Shown here piece by piece: positions 1 to 7,895 of a DNA stretch of 39,434 nucleotides. Positions within the stretch are counted from its first letter, which is position 1. Each line of letters starts with the position of its first letter. The notes below the pieces were generated by a model. It saw only the letters and a list, made by a program, of their open reading frames with translations, ran no database searches and had not been told where the DNA came from. The stretch spans positions 1-39,434 of the forward strand of contig LUZC01000032.1 in assembly GCA_001603505.1 (NCBI GenBank). Direction: 5' to 3'. Origin of the DNA: Bacteroidales bacterium Bact_11 (GTDB taxonomy: Bacteria; Bacteroidota; Bacteroidia; Bacteroidales; UBA932). The translations under genes were made by a program, and so were the position numbers.

Positions 1-12
1 TTAATCCCACAA

Positions 13-210
13 TTACTGCTTTTTCAACCAAAAATATTCGTGATTATGAATACAATATGTAGAAAGAATACATATATTTACGTGATGGATTATTTTAGGC
101 AGAAAATCATCCATAAACACGAAAAAGGCAATAAAAAGCACGAAACGGAACACTACCAACATCAGATCCTTCTTCCCCGGAGACGCCTGTTCGGACTGAT
201 CCCCTTCCAA
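13..210 (-). CDS. Possible small single-pass membrane protein
   Basis: A complete 65-residue reading frame with one strongly hydrophobic stretch at about residues 18-40 (LMLVVFRFVLFIAFFVFMD), preceded by a charged N-terminus. I recognise no family. It lies at the window edge in AT-rich DNA, and its neighbours give no context. It could be a real small membrane protein or chance coding in a spacer; the spacer reading is at least as likely. Confidence 0.22.
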   Translation of the reverse strand: MEGDQSEQASPGKKDLMLVVFRFVLFIAFFVFMDDFLPKIIHHVNICILSTYCIHNHEYFWLKKQ

Positions 211-278
211 CAGAGGGCTTCGGTGGGCCCGTCGCGTCCGACGGGCTATGGCTTTGGCCGGTCCTGCGGGAGAAAAAA

Positions 279-476
279 GTGCTTTCGGAGGCCCCTCTCG
301 GCTTCTTCACTTGGGCCAAGATCGAGGTCATCCACGTGAGCCGCAGCCAGAAGACGGCATTCATCTCGTTGAAAAACCGTCAGGAAATCACCTTCCCTCT
401 CCTCAACGAAACCTTTTTCGCCGCCCTATCTTATATCAAACGCCACAATTACGCAAAAGTGTACGACATCGAATAA
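279..476 (+). CDS. Small hypothetical protein (GTG start uncertain)
   Basis: A 65-residue frame starting with GTG and ending 6 nt before the next gene's ATG. The frame stays open well upstream of 279, so the true start could be further 5'. The C-terminal half (AALSYIKRHNYAKVYDIE) reads like ordinary globular protein, with alternating hydrophobic residues, and not like a shadow frame. No domain is recognised. The spacing to the gene at 483 suggests co-transcription with it. A different frame overlaps both genes (248-652) and was judged spurious because it is Arg/Pro-rich. Confidence 0.4.
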   Translation: MLSEAPLGFFTWAKIEVIHVSRSQKTAFISLKNRQEITFPLLNETFFAALSYIKRHNYAKVYDIE

Positions 477-482
477 TCTGCT

Positions 483-1019
483 ATGGAAACACTACGATCG
501 GAGAAACTGATAGATACCCGCCTGGAATGGCTCATCGGGTATATGCTGGGAGAAGGCAGCTCCCTCAACGACCTGGCCGGCATCGAACTCTTTCCCGGCG
601 AAGAGCCGAACATCGACAACTTCGCCCGGGTTTCCGCAGAACATTTCCTTAAGCAATATGGCGCGGGCGCACGCCTGCTCGACTACACGCGCGCACAATT
701 GGCCGCGCGCGGCCTATCGCTAAAAGGCGAGCCCGTGCAAAAAATGCCGGAAACCGCATCGGCCCATCCCGCAAAGGTACTGACTGCCAACCCGATTGAG
801 GCCCCGGCCGAAACTCCGACCAAACGAAGCCGCAAGCCCGCCGCAGCAACGGTGCACGCCCCCTCCGCCGACCTATGGGAAACCCGGCGCTGGGAAGCCA
901 CCGTCGCCCTTTTCGGCGACCTTGTTTCGCGCATCGGCTACCAGAAGAAAGCCAAGGCCGCCCGCCTGGCAGTCCAGCTGGCCGACGCCCTTATGGAAGA
1001 ATACAAGAAAAATCAATAA
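483..1019 (+). CDS. Hypothetical protein, 178 residues
   Basis: No family recognised. The N-terminal half (about residues 1-85) is acidic and helical in character. A low-complexity linker rich in Ala, Pro, Lys and Thr follows at about 90-130, then a helical C-terminal segment (about 131-178) rich in Ala, Lys and Leu that starts with WETRRWE. The layout suggests two helical modules joined by a flexible linker. No signal peptide or membrane segment is visible, so it is probably cytoplasmic. It starts 6 nt after the small gene at 279-476 and ends 10 nt before the first peptide gene at 1030. That spacing places it in the same transcript as the first cassette; the second cassette has no copy of it. 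Confidence 0.6.
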   Translation: METLRSEKLIDTRLEWLIGYMLGEGSSLNDLAGIELFPGEEPNIDNFARVSAEHFLKQYGAGARLLDYTRAQLAARGLSLKGEPVQKMPETASAHPAKVLTANPIEAPAETPTKRSRKPAAATVHAPSADLWETRRWEATVALFGDLVSRIGYQKKAKAARLAVQLADALMEEYKKNQ

Positions 1020-1029
1020 GTATAAAACC

Positions 1030-1188
1030 ATGAAAAAGCACACGTATCAAGCACCCCAAGTGGACATCGTTTCTCTCCCCATTGCTTCCAGAATGCTGAC
1101 GGGAAGCAATAATGAATATAACGCATCGCTCGGGTCAATGGGCAACGGATCTTCTCAAGATAATGAGAATCTTGGCAACGATTGGTAA
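1030..1188 (+). CDS. Cassette peptide, copy 1 (52 residues)
   Basis: A 52-residue gene starting at ATG 1030, 10 nt after the preceding stop and 18 nt before the giant lipoprotein gene. The peptide begins MKKHTYQAPQVDIV, has a middle LTGSNN stretch, then a Gly/Asn/Ser-rich tail ending LGNDW. It has no lipobox and no clear signal peptide. From general knowledge, Bacteroidales genomes contain many short unannotated proteins with an N-terminal YxxPxVxxV pattern and a central L-x-G-S, often near surface-protein genes; their function is not established. A second copy at 6960-7118 differs at only three residues, and both sit directly before a giant surface lipoprotein. The conserved pairing argues that it is translated and functionally linked. 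Precursor peptide, chaperone-like partner or regulatory leader are all possible. Confidence 0.75.
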   Translation: MKKHTYQAPQVDIVSLPIASRMLTGSNNEYNASLGSMGNGSSQDNENLGNDW

Positions 1189-1961
1189 GCAAAAAAAAGC
1201 AACGATATGAAAGCACGTCATTGGTTTTATAGATGTCTGGCCTTGGCATCAGCCCTGTCCCTGGCCGTCGCCTGCGTCGACGACATCACTAACGATATCG
1301 ACCTGACCGGGAATGTGGCCAAAATCATCCCCTATTCCGTAACAGCAAACAGCGCTACCGATACGAAAGTCGGCCTCACCGCCAGAAATGATTATTATTT
1401 TGAAGATGGTGACTATCTGAAAGTTTCGGGCAAAAGAGGCGATGAAACTATTGAAGGAGTACTGACACTCCAATCAGGCGCTTCTTCCCAGACCGCCTCT
1501 TTCAGTGGCAATCTCACATGGAAAGGCGGCTCGGGAGACAAGCCTGCCGACAATTTCCCTCTGTCTTTCCGGCTGTTCAGCAAAGATCAGTCTACCGAAC
1601 CATTCACCGCCGCCATCACCGATGATATAGTGGAGGCCGTCCAGCTATTCAGCACCTTCGCCAAGGAAAGCGTGTTTTCACAAACGTCATTCCTCCTTGA
1701 GCAAGGAACCGCCTTCATCAATTTCGACCTTACCATGGAACCGGCTCCCACGGATGGCAAGTATGACATCGAGTTGTTCAACAACAAGACCGAATCGATG
1801 ACTTCCGCGCAAGTGCAGGTTACAGATGGTGAAGCCATCTTCTGCGCCGCTTTCCCCGGAGGGACCACACTGTACCAGGCCAAATTCTCGCTCGCCGGCG
1901 TTGACTTCAAATTCGCCGGTACCGCCACCGAACTCAAGGCCGGCAAGAAATACACAGTGTC
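1030..1961 (+). repeat. Duplicated 0.93-kb segment, copy 1
   Basis: This 932-bp segment covers the peptide gene, the short spacer and the first roughly 250 codons of the giant lipoprotein. It is nearly identical to 6960-7895, with a long identical run in the middle and a short cluster of changes near 1673-1705. Identity ends abruptly after the shared AAATACACAGTGTC at 1948-1961. Copy 2 is 4 bp longer because of its longer spacer. Confidence 0.9.
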
Positions 1962-4900
1962 GAAACTGGCATTCAACGACCGCCTGGTTCCTCTCACACT
2001 GGAAGCAAATAGTAATAATTGTACGATTACCCTCCGCATTCCCGATGAAACACCATCCGGTTTCTCCGGAATCCAGTATTCGACCGATAATGGAGCGAAT
2101 TGGCTGACCGCAACTGAGACAACGACGATTACACTGAATCGAGGGAAAAAAGTCCAATTGAAGGGCGATAACGCCAGTTATTGCGCAACCACTTCCAACA
2201 CTTTCATTATTCATCATGACGGGGACGACGACGACGACGATGACACACCGGACCCCACCCCTATATCCATTTTCAGCGACAAATCCTGTTTTATTTACGG
2301 CAATGTGATGAGTCTCATCAACTCGACCTCATTTGCAACGGAAACGACATTATCCGAGGGGGCGTTTACAGGATTGTTCTGCAATTATCAGACGGGTAAT
2401 GAGTCTTTCCTTCAAAGAGTCTTGGACAACTATATTGAGAATCACGATACTCGCAACCTTATCCTTCCAGCCACGCAACTTGCTGCTGGTTGCTATGGCG
2501 CCATGTTCGCTGGGACTCATCTGGAGAGAGCGCCAGAACTACCGGCACAAGCGCTGGCCGAAGAGTGCTACACGCTAATGTTCTACGGTTGCTACTATTT
2601 AGAAGAAGCTCCCGTTCTCCCGGCCACGACTTTAGCTGATGCCTGCTATGCAGGGATGTTCTATGGATGTGCGCATTTGGGAGAAGCTCCTGCTCTCCCG
2701 TATGCAGAACTAGCGGAGTCATGTTATGCCGGCATGTTCATGAACTGTACCGGTTTGACAACGGTACCGGATTTAGACATCAACAAATTGTCTTTTGAGT
2801 GCTGTTCCTATATGTTCAGCGGCTGTACCTCTTTAACCGAAGCTCCCAACATAAGCGTCTTGAGAACGAATCCCGACGAATCGGAGGCTTGTTTCAGCAA
2901 AATGTTTAATGGTTGTACCAGCCTTACGACTCCACCCGTACTAGACATCTCCACAGCTTCCCTACTGCCACCAGAATGTTTCCGTGCCATGTTCAGCGGC
3001 TGCACCAGTCTTGAAATTGCCCCGGATCTTCCTTTCACACATCTTTCCAGCGGCTGCTATAGTGATATGTTCAAGGGGTGCTCCAAACTGAGGGCCATCA
3101 CCTGTTTGGCAAGAGCCTCCAGTGAAGAGGAAATGCGATCTTATACGGGGTCATGGATGGAAGGCGTAGCCCCTTACGGCGTTTTCACCCGCAGCGGAGA
3201 TATGCCCTACTGGACACCCGCTTCTTCAAGCGGTATTCCTGTCGGCTGGAAAGTAATACCCGAGATTCCAAATTACGAAATCTATACTCCGCTGACACTG
3301 GAGGCCACCGGTACCGGCGCCATTGTCATCGACAATCCGTTCGAACTTACCATGTGGTATATGAAGAATGGGGTGGTCGCCGATCCTACCGATTCGGATC
3401 CTATTACTATTAACGTAGTTAATGGAGATAAAGTATGTCTTTTCGGCAACAACAGCGCATATGGCGGGAATAAAGACGATACAATGATCGATTGCACCGT
3501 GGATTGCTACATCTACGGTAATGTCATGAGTTTGGTGGGAGGATATGATTTTACGAATGTAACGACTCTTGATGAACCCCTTACATTTTCGAGTTTGTTT
3601 CACGGTAACGAGCATATTATCAATAACAGCAAGAAACTTGTGCTACCTGCCCAGCAATTATCCAGACATTGTTATTCCTATATGTTCGCTGGCTGTACCG
3701 GCTTGACGGCAGCCCCGTTGATTCTTGCCAAATCCACAGCTGACTATTGTTGTTCTTACATGTTTGCCTGGTGTACAAATCTGGTCGATGCACCAACAAT
3801 CGAAGTCTCGAACGCAGCGGAGAGCTGTTATTATTACATGTTCTACGAATGTACGAGTTTGACCGATGCAACCGCAAGTCTCCCCGCTGTGACATTGAGT
3901 AGAAGCTGTTATGAGAGCATGTTCGAGAATTGCACCAGTCTTGCCAATCCCCCGTCTCTCCCGGCCAACGTTTTAGCTCCTGAATGCTACGCGTGTATGT
4001 TTATGGGTTGTACCAGTCTACTTGGGATTGACAACCTCCCTGCTTCAACTTTGGTTGACAGGTGTTATACCCGAATGTTTTATGGCTGTTCCAACGTAGG
4101 GTATATCAAGTGCGGCGCAACGAATTACAATGCCGATAATTTGGGCGACTGGGTCGAAGGCGTCGCCCCCTCGGGCACGTTTGTCGCAGCAGCCGACGCA
4201 ACCAACTGGCAAGTCGGTCCTTCCGGTATTCCGCTTGGCTGGACTGTTCAAGGCCTTAGCACGACAACCAAGTTTACGTACCACATGGAGCATTGTTTGA
4301 TGGCCGATATGCCCATCTCGGTCTCCAGCGGAACGGCCTATCGCACCAACATTGTACCTGACGAAGGCTATCGTCCGACTTCCGTAACCGTGAAGATGAA
4401 CGGGACTGATATCACATCCACAAGTTATGACCCTGATACCTGGATTATCTATATCCCCGGAGTTTCCGGTCCTGTTGACATTACCGTCACTTGCACGTCA
4501 GCAGACAATTACATGATCACCTATCATATTGGCGAGAATGTTACCCTGACGAGCACCCCCGCCTCCGTCCCCGTTAACGGTTCCTTCACGACATCGATTT
4601 ATCCTGTTTCTCCTGCCAACAAGGTATTCCTGTCGGTCCGGATGGGTGGTGTAATTGTTACCGATGACTATTGGGATGACTACAACAATACTCTCTACAT
4701 CGACTGTGTGACTGGTGACGTAGACATTATTGTATCGGGCAAGGAGGTGTATTTTATCAACCTCAATGCTCCACAATGTTGGCAATCCAATCCTTCTAAT
4801 TATGTCTTTAAGGATTATTCCTATGACTGTACATTCTCCACTACTGATCTCGAATACGAGATTTATGGTGCGAAAATCACGATGGGAGGAGTCGATATTT

Positions 4901-6795
4901 CGGAGTGTTATACTCCCACTTCGCTCCATAGCGGGACTGTGCATATCGACCAGGTCACTGGGGACTTGGATATCGAGATCATCTCCAGGAATTATGTGTA
5001 TTGGGTTGATCAGAATCTGACCTATATTACTTCAAGTTTCACGGAGATGGGACTCGAAAGCGGCAGAGACTTCTATGCGGTCCTCACTCCCAGGGTAAAT
5101 TACCACCTCGATGTCGATCATATCTCCATCACCATGGGAGGCCAACCGATAGATGTTTCAGAGTGCTTTGACCCGGTGTATCGTACGATCTCTATTAATC
5201 CCGTCACAGGCAACATCGTTATCGATGCAGAGGCCGTTCCAGGCTCCAATAATTACTCGATTGAATATACCTATGATGGTGTAACCTTATCCAATACGCA
5301 AAATTCCATTAACGAATATGCTACTTATGAGTGCGTTGTAACTCCACTTGGAACCAATAATGGTGCAGATGTAAAGATTGAACGACAATATGACGATTCT
5401 GAATACTGGGAGGATATTACCTATTCCTGCTGGAATTATAGTACGAATACGATTCACATCCGCTCCGTCACCGGAAACCTGAGGATAACGGTCTCCGGAT
5501 GTCATCTTTATAGTATTACCAGGAATCTGTCTAATTGCTTTTTAATGCAGACTAATCACACAAACAGCATTAAGGAGGGAGACCCGTATCAAGGATGGAT
5601 CCAGATTAACAGTGGTTGTGTGATCAAATCCGTGACTGTATTGATGAACAACATTGACATTACAAGTGACTGCTACTCCGGTACAACAATTAGTATTCCC
5701 GCCGCAAACGGGGATATCATAATCAACGTGATCTGCGAACAAACACCCGTGTCCGTAACATATCGTCTGGATAATGACATTATTAGTGATAATACCGCCA
5801 CATCAGTCAGCCCAGGAAGCAGCTACACGACTACATTGCGTTCCAGCAACATATTCCATTATACTGCTTCAGCCGCGACAAGTTTTGGCGGTACCCAAAT
5901 GCTCATATCCAACGATGCCGTGTGGGATGAGCAGGAAGGCTGTTATATCGGATCGATCTACCTGTCACCGACCCAAACTACGGCACCATTGACAATATCA
6001 GCCTATGAAGGGACGGGGATTCAATATACCATCACCAAAAATCTGAATAATTGTTCCCTAAGTAATCCTGCTACCCGAGCGAAAGGGAGTGAGACTTATA
6101 CCACAACCATCACCCCGACATCGGGTATGGTTATGGATAATGTATCCGTAAAAATGGGATACAACGATATTACTTCAACATGCTACAATGCTTCTACTAA
6201 TACCATAACGATTGAATCCGTTACTGCCGACATTACTATAACAGCCTCTGCAAAAGAGCCTGCTCATATAGTTACATATGAACTTTCTCAAGCAATATCG
6301 CATTATGGGGACAATACTGTAGAGGTTGGTGAATTTTTCAAAGCTTCCCTGTGGAGTTCTAAAAATTTCAATTATTCAGTTTATGTTAATGGTAGCTTAT
6401 ATACCAGTGGGGCAGCAACTGAAAATGAAACCGTCAGCACAAAAAAGGGGGATAGTGGGGATGGTTATAAATACACCGCCGAAATCTATATCCCTGCCGA
6501 TGCTGTCACTGGCGACATTCGTGTTGTAGCCGAAGTAACGGAACATTCCGTTAATTATTTTATCGGCTCTAAATACATCGATGTGATAGAAGGGCCCGAT
6601 TCAGTACCGGTGGGGGAATCTTTCCATGCGGTACTGAAAAGCAGTAATGATGTTGCTTTCACTTATTCTGTATCCATAGCAGGTACTCCCTATGCCAGCG
6701 GTACAGTTGGAAGTAATGAAAACTATCGCGTTGAAATCAGTATTGCTGCTGCCGATATTATTGGCGACATAAGCATTACTGCTGACCGATTATAA
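1207..6795 (+). CDS. Giant surface lipoprotein 1: fimbrillin-like, CYxxMF repeats, beta-domain array
   Basis: An 1862-residue predicted surface lipoprotein, probably an adhesin or surface antigen. A type II signal peptide ends in LAVAC with lipid Cys23. Asp at +2 and +3 resembles the Bacteroidetes surface-export signal. Residues about 25-255 look like a fimbrillin/Mfa-like domain (TKVGL, YYFEDGD, GTAFINFDLT). Two units follow, each a header with a (Y/F)GNVMSL motif and a block of about 26-residue CYxxMFxGC repeats (DUF285/BspA-type): 8 repeats at about 417-660 and 6 at about 812-975. Each block closes with a GVAPxGxF...GIPxGW cap. A poly-Asp linker sits near 336-345. Residues about 1022-1862 hold some ten degenerate 75-90 residue beta-domains with MGG-x-DIT and VTGDI motifs. 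Domain calls rest on motif recognition. Its C-terminal two-thirds differs strongly from copy 2. Confidence 0.9.
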   Translation: MKARHWFYRCLALASALSLAVACVDDITNDIDLTGNVAKIIPYSVTANSATDTKVGLTARNDYYFEDGDYLKVSGKRGDETIEGVLTLQSGASSQTASFSGNLTWKGGSGDKPADNFPLSFRLFSKDQSTEPFTAAITDDIVEAVQLFSTFAKESVFSQTSFLLEQGTAFINFDLTMEPAPTDGKYDIELFNNKTESMTSAQVQVTDGEAIFCAAFPGGTTLYQAKFSLAGVDFKFAGTATELKAGKKYTVSKLAFNDRLVPLTLEANSNNCTITLRIPDETPSGFSGIQYSTDNGANWLTATETTTITLNRGKKVQLKGDNASYCATTSNTFIIHHDGDDDDDDDTPDPTPISIFSDKSCFIYGNVMSLINSTSFATETTLSEGAFTGLFCNYQTGNESFLQRVLDNYIENHDTRNLILPATQLAAGCYGAMFAGTHLERAPELPAQALAEECYTLMFYGCYYLEEAPVLPATTLADACYAGMFYGCAHLGEAPALPYAELAESCYAGMFMNCTGLTTVPDLDINKLSFECCSYMFSGCTSLTEAPNISVLRTNPDESEACFSKMFNGCTSLTTPPVLDISTASLLPPECFRAMFSGCTSLEIAPDLPFTHLSSGCYSDMFKGCSKLRAITCLARASSEEEMRSYTGSWMEGVAPYGVFTRSGDMPYWTPASSSGIPVGWKVIPEIPNYEIYTPLTLEATGTGAIVIDNPFELTMWYMKNGVVADPTDSDPITINVVNGDKVCLFGNNSAYGGNKDDTMIDCTVDCYIYGNVMSLVGGYDFTNVTTLDEPLTFSSLFHGNEHIINNSKKLVLPAQQLSRHCYSYMFAGCTGLTAAPLILAKSTADYCCSYMFAWCTNLVDAPTIEVSNAAESCYYYMFYECTSLTDATASLPAVTLSRSCYESMFENCTSLANPPSLPANVLAPECYACMFMGCTSLLGIDNLPASTLVDRCYTRMFYGCSNVGYIKCGATNYNADNLGDWVEGVAPSGTFVAAADATNWQVGPSGIPLGWTVQGLSTTTKFTYHMEHCLMADMPISVSSGTAYRTNIVPDEGYRPTSVTVKMNGTDITSTSYDPDTWIIYIPGVSGPVDITVTCTSADNYMITYHIGENVTLTSTPASVPVNGSFTTSIYPVSPANKVFLSVRMGGVIVTDDYWDDYNNTLYIDCVTGDVDIIVSGKEVYFINLNAPQCWQSNPSNYVFKDYSYDCTFSTTDLEYEIYGAKITMGGVDISECYTPTSLHSGTVHIDQVTGDLDIEIISRNYVYWVDQNLTYITSSFTEMGLESGRDFYAVLTPRVNYHLDVDHISITMGGQPIDVSECFDPVYRTISINPVTGNIVIDAEAVPGSNNYSIEYTYDGVTLSNTQNSINEYATYECVVTPLGTNNGADVKIERQYDDSEYWEDITYSCWNYSTNTIHIRSVTGNLRITVSGCHLYSITRNLSNCFLMQTNHTNSIKEGDPYQGWIQINSGCVIKSVTVLMNNIDITSDCYSGTTISIPAANGDIIINVICEQTPVSVTYRLDNDIISDNTATSVSPGSSYTTTLRSSNIFHYTASAATSFGGTQMLISNDAVWDEQEGCYIGSIYLSPTQTTAPLTISAYEGTGIQYTITKNLNNCSLSNPATRAKGSETYTTTITPTSGMVMDNVSVKMGYNDITSTCYNASTNTITIESVTADITITASAKEPAHIVTYELSQAISHYGDNTVEVGEFFKASLWSSKNFNYSVYVNGSLYTSGAATENETVSTKKGDSGDGYKYTAEIYIPADAVTGDIRVVAEVTEHSVNYFIGSKYIDVIEGPDSVPVGESFHAVLKSSNDVAFTYSVSIAGTPYASGTVGSNENYRVEISIAAADIIGDISITADRL

Positions 6796-6835
6796 AATAC
6801 GAATGACAAATAACGCGTTTACTCTGTTTTACTAC

Positions 6836-6879
6836 CTTATAACTTTTATCACGGTTTTAGCAGTGATAAAAGTTATAAG
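6836..6879. terminator. Perfect 17-bp hairpin after giant gene 1
   Basis: Left arm 6836-6852 (CTTATAACTTTTATCAC) pairs perfectly with 6863-6879 around a 10-nt loop. It begins 41 nt after the stop of the giant gene. No T-tract follows on either strand, so it is not a textbook intrinsic terminator. It may be a terminator, an mRNA 3'-end stabiliser or a protein-binding palindrome. A hairpin of the same geometry but different sequence lies after giant gene 2. Confidence 0.6.
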
Positions 6880-6959
6880 TGCTATATGTGCCAGATAATA
6901 CACACCGACCCTCGATTTATTTCAATCAACTGATTAACAAGAATATAAAACATATATCC

Positions 6960-7118
6960 ATGAAAAAGCACACGTACCAAGCGCCACAAGTGGACATCGT
7001 TTCTTTCCCCATTGCTTCCAGAATGCTGACGGGAAGCAATAATGATTATAACGCCTCGCTCGGGTCAATGGGCAACGGATCTACTCAAGATAATGAGAAT
7101 CTTGGCAACGATTGGTAA
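6960..7118 (+). CDS. Cassette peptide, copy 2 (52 residues)
   Basis: Second copy of the 52-residue peptide, starting at ATG 6960 and ending 22 nt before the second giant lipoprotein gene. It differs from copy 1 at three positions: Leu to Phe in the PIAS-preceding stretch, Glu to Asp after SNN, and Ser to Thr in the NGS/T-QDN stretch. Conservative changes and full preservation of the frame suggest it is under selection as a protein. A frame running into it from 6879 starts inside the hairpin region; the internal ATG at 6960 matches the copy 1 start and is preferred. A 164-bp spacer with a hairpin precedes it, so this copy may have its own promoter, though I see no good TAnnTTTG match. Confidence 0.75.
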   Translation: MKKHTYQAPQVDIVSFPIASRMLTGSNNDYNASLGSMGNGSTQDNENLGNDW

Positions 7119-7895
7119 TCAAATAAAAAGCTAATCAGATATGAAAGCACTCCATTGGCTTTATAGATGTCTGGCTTTGGCATCGGCCCTGTTCCTGGCC
7201 GCCGCCTGCCTCGACGACATCACCAACGATATCGACCTGACCGGAAATGTGGCCAAAATCATCCCCTATTCCGTCACGGCAAACAGCGCTGCCGACACAA
7301 AAGTCGGCCTCAACGCTGCCAATAAATACTTCTTTGAAGAGGGTGACATGCTGATCGTTTCGGGCAAAAGAGGCGATGAAACCATTGAAGGAGTACTGAC
7401 ACTCCAATCAGGCGCTTCTTCCCAGACCGCCTCTTTCAGCGGCAATCTCACATGGAAAGGCGGCTCGGGAGACAAGCCTGCCGACAATTTCCCTCTGTCT
7501 TTCCGGCTGTTCAGCAAAGATCAGTCTACCGAACCATTCACCGCCGCCATCACCGATGATATAGTGGAGGCCGTCCAGCTATTCAGCACCTTCGCCAAAG
7601 AAAGCGAGTTTTCCAAAATGTCATTAGACCTCGAGCAAGGAACCGCCTTCATCAATTTCGACCTTACCATGGAACCGGCTCCCACGGATGGCAAGTATGA
7701 CATCGAGCTGTTCAACAACAAGACCGAATCGATGACTTCCGCGCAAGTGCAGGTTACAGATGGGGAAGCCATCTTCTGCGCCGCCTTCCCCGGAGGTACC
7801 ACGCTGTACCAGGCCAAATTCTCGCTCGCCGGCGTTGACTTCAAATTCGCCGGTACCGCCACCGAACTCAAGGCCGGCAAGAAATACACAGTGTC
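6960..7895 (+). repeat. Duplicated 0.93-kb segment, copy 2
   Basis: Partner of 1030-1961. It covers the peptide gene, a 22-nt spacer and the N-terminal fimbrillin-like part of the second giant gene. Similarity stops sharply at about 7895, after which the two genes share only domain architecture. Confidence 0.9.

Noticed and set aside
248-652. 134-residue plus-strand frame near the window start
   Set aside because: Arg/Pro/His-rich and overlapping two better candidates in another frame.
2218-2250. GAC/GAT run as a phase-variable microsatellite
   Set aside because: It encodes a short Asp linker and mixes two codons in 3-base units; slippage would not shift the frame.
2485-3090. Regular short repeats that might suggest a CRISPR array
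   Set aside because: The period of about 78 bp equals the 26-residue protein repeat, the units are imperfect, and they lie in one open coding frame.
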